Position numbers and translations under genes: made by a program
Origin: a candidate division WWE3 bacterium
GTDB lineage: Bacteria > Patescibacteriota > WWE3 > UBA101185 > UBA10185
Length of the DNA: 5,821 nt
Direction of reading: 5' to 3'
NCBI GenBank assembly: GCA_003564915.1
Contig: PXDX01000023.1
Location: 1 to 5,821 of the forward strand
Shown here: positions 1-5,637 of the stretch, one piece after another
Numbering within the stretch: position 1 is the first letter of the stretch
How the letters are laid out: each line of letters opens with the position of its first letter
Notes under the pieces: generated by a model
Seen by the model: the letters and a program-made list of their open reading frames with translations, nothing else
Told to the model about the DNA's origin: nothing
Database searches by the model: none

Positions 1-699
1 ATAATGGGGATCCAAAACCTCCCACAGAGCTGCCACAAATCCATTGTTTGCGCCGTGATGGGATGTTTTGTATATTCGAGTAGGCCTGCTCTGCTCGAGG
101 TAAAATGAGTTCAGGATCCTAGACAGAACTTCCTTCTCAGCATCTCCTGTAAGAAAAGCGCTCACATAATCTCCAAATTCCGCCATTATTACCAAAGAAG
201 TATTGTTCACATTTGAAGGCGCAAATCCTAAATAGCTCTCATCGGGCCAAATACACTGAAAATTCCAGCCATCAAAATAGTAAGAGTCGCCGGTGACAAA
301 AGTATGTACATTTAGCGAGGGGTGATCTTGAACCATTTGTTTCCAATCCGTATATAAAACACTATCGTAGGAAACGGGATTGAAGAATACGTTCTTGACC
401 GAGCAATGATCAAGAACCCTCATCAATCCTTCCAGATGATCCTGATGAGGATGAGTAAGAAATATTGAATCCAGCTTACAATTGTTAAGAGGAAAATAAT
501 CATTCAGTAAAAGATCGACCGTATATCCGGGACCCCCATCAATAAGGATCATCCCTTTACTGGGAGTTGATATCAAGATTGCATCTCCTTGGCCAACATT
601 TAGAAAAGTGATCTCGGGAAAAAACCGCAGCTGCAGATCCAAAAACATTATTAGTTTGGCGAACACATAAAAAGAGAATAAAATAAGATGCTTTTTCAT
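1..699 (-). CDS. ComEC-type metallo-beta-lactamase domain protein, stand-alone (3' end outside window)
   Basis: The frame starts with ATG at 699 and stays open to base 1 (233 codons, no stop). It corresponds to the C-terminal metallo-beta-lactamase domain normally fused to ComEC. Visible motifs are FLNVGQGDAILI (32-43), LIDGGP (52-57), the metal-binding THPHQDH (82-88, an intact HxHxDH), NNTSLVI (165-171), LTGD (183-186) and KTSHHGANNG (211-220). Residues 2-24 are two lysines followed by a hydrophobic stretch, which suggests a signal anchor that places the enzyme outside the membrane. The ATG overlaps the comEC stop by four bases (ATGA), so translation is probably coupled; a purine-rich GAGAG lies just upstream. 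ComEC domains of this type are known to have metal-dependent nuclease activity, so the likely role is degrading the non-transported strand during uptake. Compared with the usual domain, I expect only about 30-50 residues to be missing. A different hydrolase role is possible, but the context argues against it. Confidence 0.9.
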   Translation of the reverse strand, partial: MKKHLILFSFYVFAKLIMFLDLQLRFFPEITFLNVGQGDAILISTPSKGMILIDGGPGYTVDLLLNDYFPLNNCKLDSIFLTHPHQDHLEGLMRVLDHCSVKNVFFNPVSYDSVLYTDWKQMVQDHPSLNVHTFVTGDSYYFDGWNFQCIWPDESYLGFAPSNVNNTSLVIMAEFGDYVSAFLTGDAEKEVLSRILNSFYLEQSRPTRIYKTSHHGANNGFVAALWEVLDPHY

Positions 700-1886
700 T
701 CTTTTCTCTCTTGGATAAGGTCAAAATTCTCATCTCTATCTACCGCACCTTGAACGTCGTTAAATCTATCATCGATGCCGGAACTGGAGCCCGGGGCACT
801 CCCCTTTCGATACCTTAAAAATAGAGCTGCTGCGATGATCCCGTAATAGAAGCACAGCTGAACAAGAGTAATTTGAAATTCCAGTTGAGAAATTCCCAAA
901 AAAGAAAATACTCGGATAATATTTACGAATAAATCCAGCGGAACATACGCCAGAAAAGCAACCAAACGCGACACTATCTCCCCTACCGGAAACAGGATCA
1001 AAAAAATACCTCCCAAAATCGTTCCTATGGGGACAGTCCACAGCACCAAAGCATTTACCGGAATACTAATTAGACTGACTCTCCCGAAATAATATGACAA
1101 AATGGGCCAGACCAAAATTTGAGCTGCAATAGTAGAGACAAGATCCTCTCTGAACAATTCCGGCAGTTTTGAAACAAAGGTCAGATTTTTCTCCACAATA
1201 CTGGTGAAAACGATCAGGCTCAGTGTTGCCGAAAAACTAAGCTGAAAACTGAGACTAAAAAGAAAGGCCGGACGCCATAAGATCATTATAAGAACCGAAA
1301 CCATCAAAACCTTGAGCGTAGGAAAACTTCTTCCGTAATGCCGTCCTAAATAAGCTATGGAACCCATGATCCACGAACGAACCACAGGAGGTTCAAATCC
1401 CGAGATCGCTGCATAAAGAAAAGCAACTACCAACCCGATACCTAATTTGGTTCTGTCATAAAAGGATCCCAATAATGCCCAAACTACTGAGTAGACCAAA
1501 CTAATATTATATCCCGAAACAACAACCACATGAATTGTTCCGGTCTCGATTAGCATTTCCTTAAAAAAAGGAAGCTTGCGGAAATTATCTATTCCGATCA
1601 CCATTCCCAGCAACAAGTCGCTGTGAGGACTTGGAAGATATTTCTGCGCCCTCTCTACGGACTTATGTCTTATTTCCTCTAAAAAAGGATCGATTGCCCG
1701 AATAAAAGAAGGCATCTCAAGGCCGTCAGTTCTCTCTGTACAGGAGTTAAAATCTCCCTCGCAATAACTAAAGACCCTTACAACACATAGGAATATAAAA
1801 AATATCAGGGGTAAGTGGCTCCTATACCCATGGAGAGATCTTTTCACTGCAGAAGCTTCTACGTCCAAAGGGGTTCTAAAGACCAT
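696..1886 (-). CDS. comEC: ComEC membrane channel (competence domain only), DNA uptake
   Basis: This 396-residue integral membrane protein matches the ComEC/Rec2 competence domain, the channel that carries single-stranded DNA across the cytoplasmic membrane. After one N-terminal membrane segment (about 26-40) and a short soluble stretch, family motifs appear: LLLGMVIGID (91-100), HVVVVSGYNISLV (119-131), VVRSWIMG (168-175), RPAFLFSLSFQLSFSA (205-220), AAQILVWPILSYYFGRVS (254-271) and PVNALVLWTVP (276-286). I count about nine or ten membrane segments. After the last one (341-358) comes RYRK and a polar tail to 396, so the C terminus is probably cytoplasmic. Two parts of a full-length ComEC are absent: the N-terminal OB-fold (DUF4131) insert and the fused metallo-beta-lactamase, which is instead the next gene. 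The ATG at 1886 lies one base after the comEA stop with no clear Shine-Dalgarno, suggesting coupled translation. Confidence 0.92.
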   Translation of the reverse strand: MVFRTPLDVEASAVKRSLHGYRSHLPLIFFIFLCVVRVFSYCEGDFNSCTERTDGLEMPSFIRAIDPFLEEIRHKSVERAQKYLPSPHSDLLLGMVIGIDNFRKLPFFKEMLIETGTIHVVVVSGYNISLVYSVVWALLGSFYDRTKLGIGLVVAFLYAAISGFEPPVVRSWIMGSIAYLGRHYGRSFPTLKVLMVSVLIMILWRPAFLFSLSFQLSFSATLSLIVFTSIVEKNLTFVSKLPELFREDLVSTIAAQILVWPILSYYFGRVSLISIPVNALVLWTVPIGTILGGIFLILFPVGEIVSRLVAFLAYVPLDLFVNIIRVFSFLGISQLEFQITLVQLCFYYGIIAAALFLRYRKGSAPGSSSGIDDRFNDVQGAVDRDENFDLIQERKE

Positions 1887-1887
1887 T

Positions 1888-2613
1888 CTAGAAGGTGACC
1901 AAATCGCTGATCTTGTTCACAAAATTTTCTGTAGCGCCCGTCTTCTCACGAAAATCGTCAAAATCGGTGTACGGACGATGTTCTATGATCCTCTCTGACC
2001 ATACATCCCCTACTCCGGGAAGTTCTTTTAAAAGATCTTGTGTGGCCTGGTTAAGGTTGATTAAATCTGATCCTGCCGATGTCGAAGTCCCTTCTTGCGG
2101 AGCGGTGGAAGGAGTTGCGGGGGCGGTAATTACCGGAGAACCTGCCAAAGCGGCCAAATGAGCAAGATCTTTTTCAGAAGGCTTAGGAGATTCTAGAACC
2201 AACTCCTTGATCTCATATTCCGGAGCCGAAGGCGCAACTTCCCATACGAACGGTACATAAACCTTCTGCTGATCATAAAGAACGGCCGCCAGATTAAGAT
2301 TTCTGGAGATCCACTTTTCCGAAACCTCATCTGTTGCACCCCCTGCCAAAACGATCAGATCAGCCAAACGGGATCCGGAATTCAGTGTATAAACCCCCGG
2401 AGAATCCACGGCTCCGGAAACATCTACCACTATTTCCGTTTTTTGAGGCAAAATTTCTGATTCAGCCCTTCCTGACGTTATAGCGCCAATTTCCTCCGAA
2501 GGGACGATACCCAGTACCTCCCTATTGAAAAAATAGACGTACGTTAAAACTCCTGCGAGCAAAGCAACGGAACATAAAGAAAAGTACAGATTTTTTGTTA
2601 TAAAATCCTGCAT
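1888..2613 (-). CDS. comEA: ComEA, membrane-anchored DNA receptor (SLBB + helix-hairpin-helix)
   Basis: This 241-residue protein is the competence DNA receptor that binds incoming double-stranded DNA and hands it to ComEC. The order is: N-terminal membrane anchor (about 9-28), spacer, SLBB domain (60-121, with VVDVSGAVDSPGVYTL and LIVLAGGATDEV), a low-complexity linker rich in Pro, Ala, Ser and Thr (about 123-182), and a C-terminal DNA-binding helix-hairpin-helix domain (184-241, with INLNQAT at 185-191 and LPGVG at 198-202). SLBB plus HhH is the layout of Gram-positive ComEA; Gram-negative ComEA usually has only the HhH part. The long flexible linker suits reaching through a cell wall or surface layer. 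The ATG at 2613 is preferred because an in-frame ATG at 2628 is followed at once by TAA. No good Shine-Dalgarno is visible. It is followed one base later by comEC, the usual late-competence order but without comEB. Confidence 0.93.
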   Translation of the reverse strand: MQDFITKNLYFSLCSVALLAGVLTYVYFFNREVLGIVPSEEIGAITSGRAESEILPQKTEIVVDVSGAVDSPGVYTLNSGSRLADLIVLAGGATDEVSEKWISRNLNLAAVLYDQQKVYVPFVWEVAPSAPEYEIKELVLESPKPSEKDLAHLAALAGSPVITAPATPSTAPQEGTSTSAGSDLINLNQATQDLLKELPGVGDVWSERIIEHRPYTDFDDFREKTGATENFVNKISDLVTF

Positions 2614-2641
2614 GCATACTTTTTACATTTTTTTAAGGGAG

Positions 2642-2647
2642 TTTATA
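2642..2647 (-). promoter_or_regulatory. Possible -10 element for the comEA operon
   Basis: The minus strand reads TATAAA here, 28 bases upstream of the comEA ATG. The nearest -35-like hexamer (TTGGAT) is only 14 bases further upstream, shorter than the usual 16-18, so a normal sigma-70 promoter is not well supported. A second candidate is TATACG at the end of the proximal 18-bp repeat, with TTTGCG 16 bases upstream, which would place the repeat inside the promoter. Confidence 0.25.
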
Positions 2648-2694
2648 AGGGTCGATCTTCCATCCAAAATAGAACATTGCGAACCCGTATAATT

Positions 2695-2712
2695 ACCGCA
2701 TATTTCCCGCAA
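2695..2712 (-). repeat. 18-bp direct repeat, copy proximal to comEA
   Basis: The minus strand reads TTGCGGGAAATATGCGGT, identical to the copy at 2766-2783. It contains TGCGG twice, 11 bp apart, and a third near-match (TACGG) follows after another 11 bp, so half-sites recur once per helical turn. The flanks of this copy also make a perfect palindrome on the plus strand at 2700-2716 (ATATTT, CCCGC, AAATAT). Phased 11-bp half-sites resemble binding sites of OmpR/PhoB-type regulators, but no such regulator is in the window. Confidence 0.85.
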
Positions 2713-2722
2713 ATATTAAAAT

Positions 2723-2731
2723 CTATACACA
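2723..2731 (+). promoter_or_regulatory. Degenerate DnaA-box-like 9-mer
   Basis: The plus strand reads CTATACACA, one mismatch from TTATNCACA. With the exact box at 2736-2744 it forms an inverted pair separated by four bases (GGCT). The dyad could equally be the operator of an unrelated dimeric regulator. Confidence 0.3.
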
Positions 2732-2735
2732 GGCT

Positions 2736-2744
2736 TGTGGATAA
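2736..2744 (-). promoter_or_regulatory. Exact DnaA-box 9-mer
   Basis: The minus strand reads TTATCCACA, the classical high-affinity DnaA box. It lies between the two 18-bp repeats and faces a second, weaker 9-mer at 2723-2731. It may be a genuine DnaA site (transcriptional control or an origin-like element) or a chance match. No replication gene is nearby, so an origin is not assumed. Confidence 0.45.
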
Positions 2745-2765
2745 ACGATCTTAAGAGCAGTATTA

Positions 2766-2783
2766 ACCGCATATTTCCCGCAA
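2766..2783 (-). repeat. 18-bp direct repeat, copy distal to comEA
   Basis: This is an exact 18/18 match in the same orientation as the copy at 2695-2712, with starts 71 bp apart. The two TGCGG half-sites are present, but the third phased half-site and the perfect flanking palindrome of the proximal copy are degraded. The pair of repeats brackets the DnaA-box-like sites. It is probably a protein-binding site; the protein is unknown. Confidence 0.85.
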
Positions 2784-2862
2784 TTTACAGATCCAAGAGA
2801 GTATTTCCTATAAGAAAAGTGAATATGGGTACGAGACAAACCAATAATACAACCGGGTAAAC

Positions 2863-2879
2863 AATATTAATTGAATATC
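2863..2879. promoter_or_regulatory. Second operator-like palindrome, upstream of comEA
   Basis: The minus strand reads GATATTCAATTAATATT, a 6-5-6 inverted repeat with one mismatched arm position. It matches the perfect palindrome over the arsR promoter (3212-3228) at 13 of 17 positions, including the shared GATATTC. It sits 19 bases past the arsR stop. If the ArsR protein binds the promoter palindrome, this may be a weaker second site linking the regulator to comEA. AT-rich composition makes a chance match possible. Confidence 0.35.
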
Positions 2880-2897
2880 CGAAGATTCGGGATCAAT

Positions 2898-3194
2898 CTA
2901 TTCTGACAAGGACTGTTCTATGATGTCCCTAAAGGCGGGATTCTTGCTTATTCCCTTTACCAAGGAAATGAAGCGCCTCTCATTTATACTGTAGAAAACT
3001 TGGCGCCCGTTTTTTTGGTTCTTTAGAAAGCCTAAGCTGGCAAGAACCCTTAGGTGATGGGAGGCTAGATTCTCCTCCACTTTAAGGTTTTCAGCAACCT
3101 CGGTTACGTTGCGCTGTCCGTCACTAAGAAATTCTAAAATTTTTAAACGATTATTGTCCGAAAAAGCTTTAGATATTTTTGTAAGTGAAACCAT
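2898..3194 (-). CDS. ArsR-family winged-helix transcriptional regulator without metal-binding cysteines
   Basis: This 98-residue protein has the ArsR/SmtB winged-helix fold: FSDNNRLKILEFLSDG (11-26), helix-turn-helix with NVTEVAENLKVEENLASHHLRVLASLGFL (29-57, recognition helix around ASHHLRVL) and the beta-wing NGRQVFYSIN (62-71). Length is normal for the family. There is no cysteine at all, so the arsenic/cadmium motif ELCVCDL is absent, and the C-terminal helix lacks the Asp/His zinc ligands of SmtB-type sensors. It probably does not sense metal; the signal is unknown. Members of this family are usually dimeric repressors released by a ligand. The gene lies inside a competence locus, 57 bp after comM and upstream of comEA, with its own palindrome-covered promoter, so I infer autoregulation and possible control of competence genes. 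The ATG at 3194 is the only reasonable start, with an in-frame stop 12 bases upstream. Confidence 0.85.
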   Translation of the reverse strand: MVSLTKISKAFSDNNRLKILEFLSDGQRNVTEVAENLKVEENLASHHLRVLASLGFLKNQKNGRQVFYSINERRFISLVKGISKNPAFRDIIEQSLSE

Positions 3195-3211
3195 GTATGA
3201 ATATTACAACA

Positions 3212-3228
3212 GATATTATACGAATATC
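3212..3228. promoter_or_regulatory. Perfect palindrome over the arsR promoter, probable operator
   Basis: The minus strand reads GATATTCGTATAATATC, a perfect 6-bp inverted repeat with a 5-bp centre that contains the TATAAT element. A related half-site (GAATATT, plus strand 3199-3205) lies between it and the arsR start. A dyad overlapping the -10 of an ArsR-family gene is the normal arrangement for autorepression; binding itself is inferred. Confidence 0.55.
3215..3220 (-). promoter_or_regulatory. -10 element of the arsR promoter
   Basis: A perfect TATAAT on the minus strand lies 20 bases upstream of the arsR ATG, in the 57-base gap after comM. No good -35 hexamer is found at 16-18 bases, so the promoter may need an activator or be weak. 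Transcription would start around 3208, leaving a very short leader without a Shine-Dalgarno. Confidence 0.5.
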
Positions 3229-3251
3229 AACTAACGCATATTGCTGAATAA

Positions 3252-4778
3252 CTAAAAACGCCTTCTGTACTGCAATGCTTCGGCAATATGACTCTCCTTT
3301 ATTGAAAACGATTCCTCCAAATCGGCTATGGTCCTGGAAACTTTAAGCACCTTAAAATATGACCTTGCGGAAAGAGAAAAAACCGACACTGCTTTATTGA
3401 GAAATTGTTCTTCCTCAGAGTCCAAAGAACAGTACCGCCTGACCAATTTATTAGGCATATCGGCATTGCAAAAGATTTTATCCTTAACCAGACGATCAAG
3501 CTGAACGGAGCGGGCCTTTATGACCCTCCCCCTTATGGCGCTTGAGGATTCGGACCGTTCCTTCTCATTAGTATAGAGCAGCTTTGTTTTATCAACAGGA
3601 TCTACTGACGAAATAAGATCAATTCTATCCAGGACAGGACCTGAAAGTTTACGATTATAATTAAGGATCTTGCCGGGACTGCAAGAGCAAGGAATATCAG
3701 TAGATCCAAAAAAACCGCAGGGGCAGGGATTACTGGCGGCTAATAAAATAAACCTGCAAGGAAAGCTAAAACTACCGTTCACCCGAGCTATTCTAATTGA
3801 TCCTTCTTCCAACGGCTGTCGAAGCATTTCCAAAACCGGACGCTGAAATTCTGGAAATTCATCCATGAATAAAACTCCGCGATGAGCTAGGCTTATTTCA
3901 CCTGGACGAGGTATGGCTCCTCCTCCAACCATACCGGCGTAAGAGATGCTGTGGTGCGGATTCCTAAAAGGAGGTCTGGTTATAAGCGACCCTTCAGGCG
4001 GAATATGCCCGGCAGCTGAGTAGATCTTTGTGACTTCTAACGACTCTTCCTGTGTCAGCGGAGGTAATATAGACTGAAAAGCTTTGGAGAGCATGGTTTT
4101 CCCTGCTCCGGGCGGTCCTTGCATAAAAAAGTTATGACCTCCGGCGGCAGCCACTTCTAAGCCGCGTTTTGTTTTCTCTTGTCCTATGACATCATTAAAA
4201 TCCACCGCTCCTTCAAAATTATCGTGGTCAGAGACTTCCTCCCGGCGTTCATAAAAAGTAAGGGTTTCTTTACCTATCAAATGATTGTAAAGCTGTAGTA
4301 GGTCATCTAATGGATAAACTTTCACTTCAGGTACTGCAGCCACCTCATTTGAGTTGGATCTTGGAACAAATACCGAGGTAAAATTCTTTTCCCTGGAATA
4401 TAGGCCCAGAAGAAAAGCCCCTCTGACATGACGTAATCCCCCGTCCAATGATATCTCACCAAAAAACAGAGACCTTTCCGGAAGGGAAAGACCATTTTCA
4501 AGACACATGATCCCTACGGAAATAGGAAAATCGTAAAACGAACCCTGTTTTGGCAGATCTGCAGGAGCTAGATTCACCACTATTGTTTTATCGTGAGGAA
4601 AGCCCAGACCTAAATTTACGAAAGCCGTTCTAATTCTGTGGCGACTTTCATCCACTGCTTTACTCGGAAGACCAATTATATCGAATCTTGGCAGTCCTCT
4701 TCGCATAATGTCTACTTCAACGCTTATGCCCCTTCCGTCCAAGCCATATGGTCCGGCTGAATTGACCTTAATTAGCAT
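3252..4778 (-). CDS. comM: ComM/YifB, AAA+ helicase of the Mg-chelatase-like family
   Basis: From the ATG at 4778 the protein has 508 residues, a normal ComM length, and begins MLIKVNSAGPYGLDG like other family members. A TTG at 4799 would add seven residues that do not fit the family. Residues 1-165 form the ChlI/Lon-like domain (VEVDIMRRGLPRFDIIGLP, NLAPADLPKQGSFYD). Residues 190-390 form the AAA+ core: Walker A GPPGAGKT (221-228), NPHHSISYAGMVGGG (273-287), Walker B VLFMDEF (302-308), a CPC...CSC cysteine cluster (352-366) and LDRIDL (383-388). The C-terminal domain has LSARSYFKVLKVSRTIADLE (469-488) and HIAEALQYR. In Vibrio, ComM is a hexameric helicase that speeds branch migration during recombination of transforming DNA. 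Here it overlaps the end of dprA by 11 bases, which ties it to competence rather than magnesium chelation. Confidence 0.93.
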   Translation of the reverse strand: MLIKVNSAGPYGLDGRGISVEVDIMRRGLPRFDIIGLPSKAVDESRHRIRTAFVNLGLGFPHDKTIVVNLAPADLPKQGSFYDFPISVGIMCLENGLSLPERSLFFGEISLDGGLRHVRGAFLLGLYSREKNFTSVFVPRSNSNEVAAVPEVKVYPLDDLLQLYNHLIGKETLTFYERREEVSDHDNFEGAVDFNDVIGQEKTKRGLEVAAAGGHNFFMQGPPGAGKTMLSKAFQSILPPLTQEESLEVTKIYSAAGHIPPEGSLITRPPFRNPHHSISYAGMVGGGAIPRPGEISLAHRGVLFMDEFPEFQRPVLEMLRQPLEEGSIRIARVNGSFSFPCRFILLAASNPCPCGFFGSTDIPCSCSPGKILNYNRKLSGPVLDRIDLISSVDPVDKTKLLYTNEKERSESSSAIRGRVIKARSVQLDRLVKDKIFCNADMPNKLVRRYCSLDSEEEQFLNKAVSVFSLSARSYFKVLKVSRTIADLEESFSIKESHIAEALQYRRRF

Positions 4779-5637
4779 AATATGTGGAGCCTTCTTCAAC
4801 TATAACTCCGTCTAAGGTAAGAGAGGCGACTGCCGAAATGACTTGGGACGCGGGAAGAGAGGTTCTCCTTATGATCTGATTCACATTCAAAGGTTCTTTC
4901 TTCAGCAATTCAAGTATCTTTGTCATATTGGGACCTAACGCAGAGGTTGCAACCAATGTTCCTGAAGAAAAAAGATCAGAACTCGAGTGGTTGCCAAAAT
5001 AGAATTTCCTGATACAAGAACTGGAATAGGCTATATTAGCTCCCTTGGCTATTAACTGATAAATGCCTTTGGATCCAGGAGAAAATACATTCCCTGGAAC
5101 AGCAAATACTTTTCTTCCTAGCTTCCGTGCATATGAAGCAGTGATCAAGGAGCCGCTGCTATCCCCTGCCTCAACGACAAGAAGGGCTCTTGATATTGCA
5201 GCAACAATTCTATTCCTTCGAACAAAGGTCCATTTACGGGGAGGAGTATCCTCCGGATATTCTGATATGATCAATCCCCCGGATTTCAATATTTGATCAT
5301 AAAGGCTTTTTTGAAAAGAAGGACAAACAATGTCTATTCCACATCCCATAACAGCTACTGTCCTTCCTCCGACAGATAAGGCTGCTTTATGGGCTTCGGA
5401 ATCAACTCCATACATGAAACCGGATACTACTGTTATACCCTTCGCAGCAACGTCGCCAACAAAATTTCTAGTGACTCTAATACCATAGGAACTGATTTTC
5501 CTGCTACCAACAACGGACAAGCAATTATCAAAATAGGTCTTATCGTAATTCCCTTTTATATACAAAGTTTTTGGAGGGTCTGATAGATCTCTTAAAGAAT
5601 CGGGATACTCCGGGGATTCTAAATTCAATACGTCCAT
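4768..5637 (-). CDS. dprA: DprA, DNA-processing protein that loads RecA on transforming DNA
   Basis: This 289-residue protein is DprA, a cytoplasmic single-strand DNA binder that protects incoming strands and recruits RecA. The Rossmann-like core shows YPDSLRDLSDPPKTLYIKG (11-29), VVGSRKIS (42-49), VVSGFMYGVDSEAHKAAL (70-87), TVAVMGCGIDIVCP (93-106), SEYPEDTPP (125-133), RRNRIVAAIS (140-149) and GSLITASYARKLGRKVFAVPG (162-182). Residues 237-287 look like the C-terminal winged-helix (DML1-like) domain. The N-terminal SAM domain found in many DprA proteins is missing; the protein begins right at the core. The ATG at 5637 is chosen because an in-frame TAA lies just 12 bases upstream. No Shine-Dalgarno is seen. 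It is the first gene of the minus-strand series and overlaps comM. Confidence 0.94.
   Translation of the reverse strand: MDVLNLESPEYPDSLRDLSDPPKTLYIKGNYDKTYFDNCLSVVGSRKISSYGIRVTRNFVGDVAAKGITVVSGFMYGVDSEAHKAALSVGGRTVAVMGCGIDIVCPSFQKSLYDQILKSGGLIISEYPEDTPPRKWTFVRRNRIVAAISRALLVVEAGDSSGSLITASYARKLGRKVFAVPGNVFSPGSKGIYQLIAKGANIAYSSSCIRKFYFGNHSSSDLFSSGTLVATSALGPNMTKILELLKKEPLNVNQIIRRTSLPASQVISAVASLTLDGVIVEEGSTYYAN

Larger units (their letters stand above)
2614..2897. other. Non-coding control region upstream of comEA
   Basis: This 284-base gap between the arsR stop and the comEA start holds no convincing gene; the longest small frames are 11-14 codons. From the arsR side it contains an imperfect 6-5-6 palindrome (2863-2879), an 18-bp repeat (2766-2783), a convergent DnaA-box-like pair (2723-2744), the second 18-bp repeat (2695-2712) and a possible -10 element (2642-2647). 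The density of ordered elements suggests a regulated promoter for the comEA-comEC-nuclease operon. That function is inference; the repeats are directly visible. Confidence 0.7.

Noticed and set aside
769..1041. 90-codon minus-strand frame inside comEC.
   Set aside because: It is a shadow frame lying wholly within strongly motif-supported comEC, with no recognisable features.
1895..2161. 88-codon plus-strand frame opposite comEA.
   Set aside because: It is antisense to the conserved HhH domain and the low-complexity linker; composition explains the open frame.
2633..2677. 14-codon minus-strand frame upstream of comEA, considered as a leader peptide.
   Set aside because: It has no ribosome binding site, no runs of a single regulatory codon and no attenuator-like hairpins.
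2695..2783. The direct repeats considered as a CRISPR remnant or transposon ends.
   Set aside because: There are only two 18-bp copies in the same orientation, with no further units, cas genes, transposase or target-site duplication in the window.
2877..2893. Small hairpin (CCGA...TCGG) just after the arsR stop, considered as a terminator.
   Set aside because: The stem is short, the loop is tiny and no T-run follows on the minus strand, so a rho-independent terminator is not supported.
3252..4778. Reading the AAA+ gene as a magnesium chelatase subunit.
   Set aside because: The N-terminal ChlI/Lon-like domain, CPC/CSC cluster and C-terminal LSAR motif are those of ComM/YifB, and no chlorophyll genes are present.
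5063..5583. Two plus-strand frames (77 and 64 codons) opposite dprA.
   Set aside because: Both are antisense to conserved DprA core motifs and show no family features.
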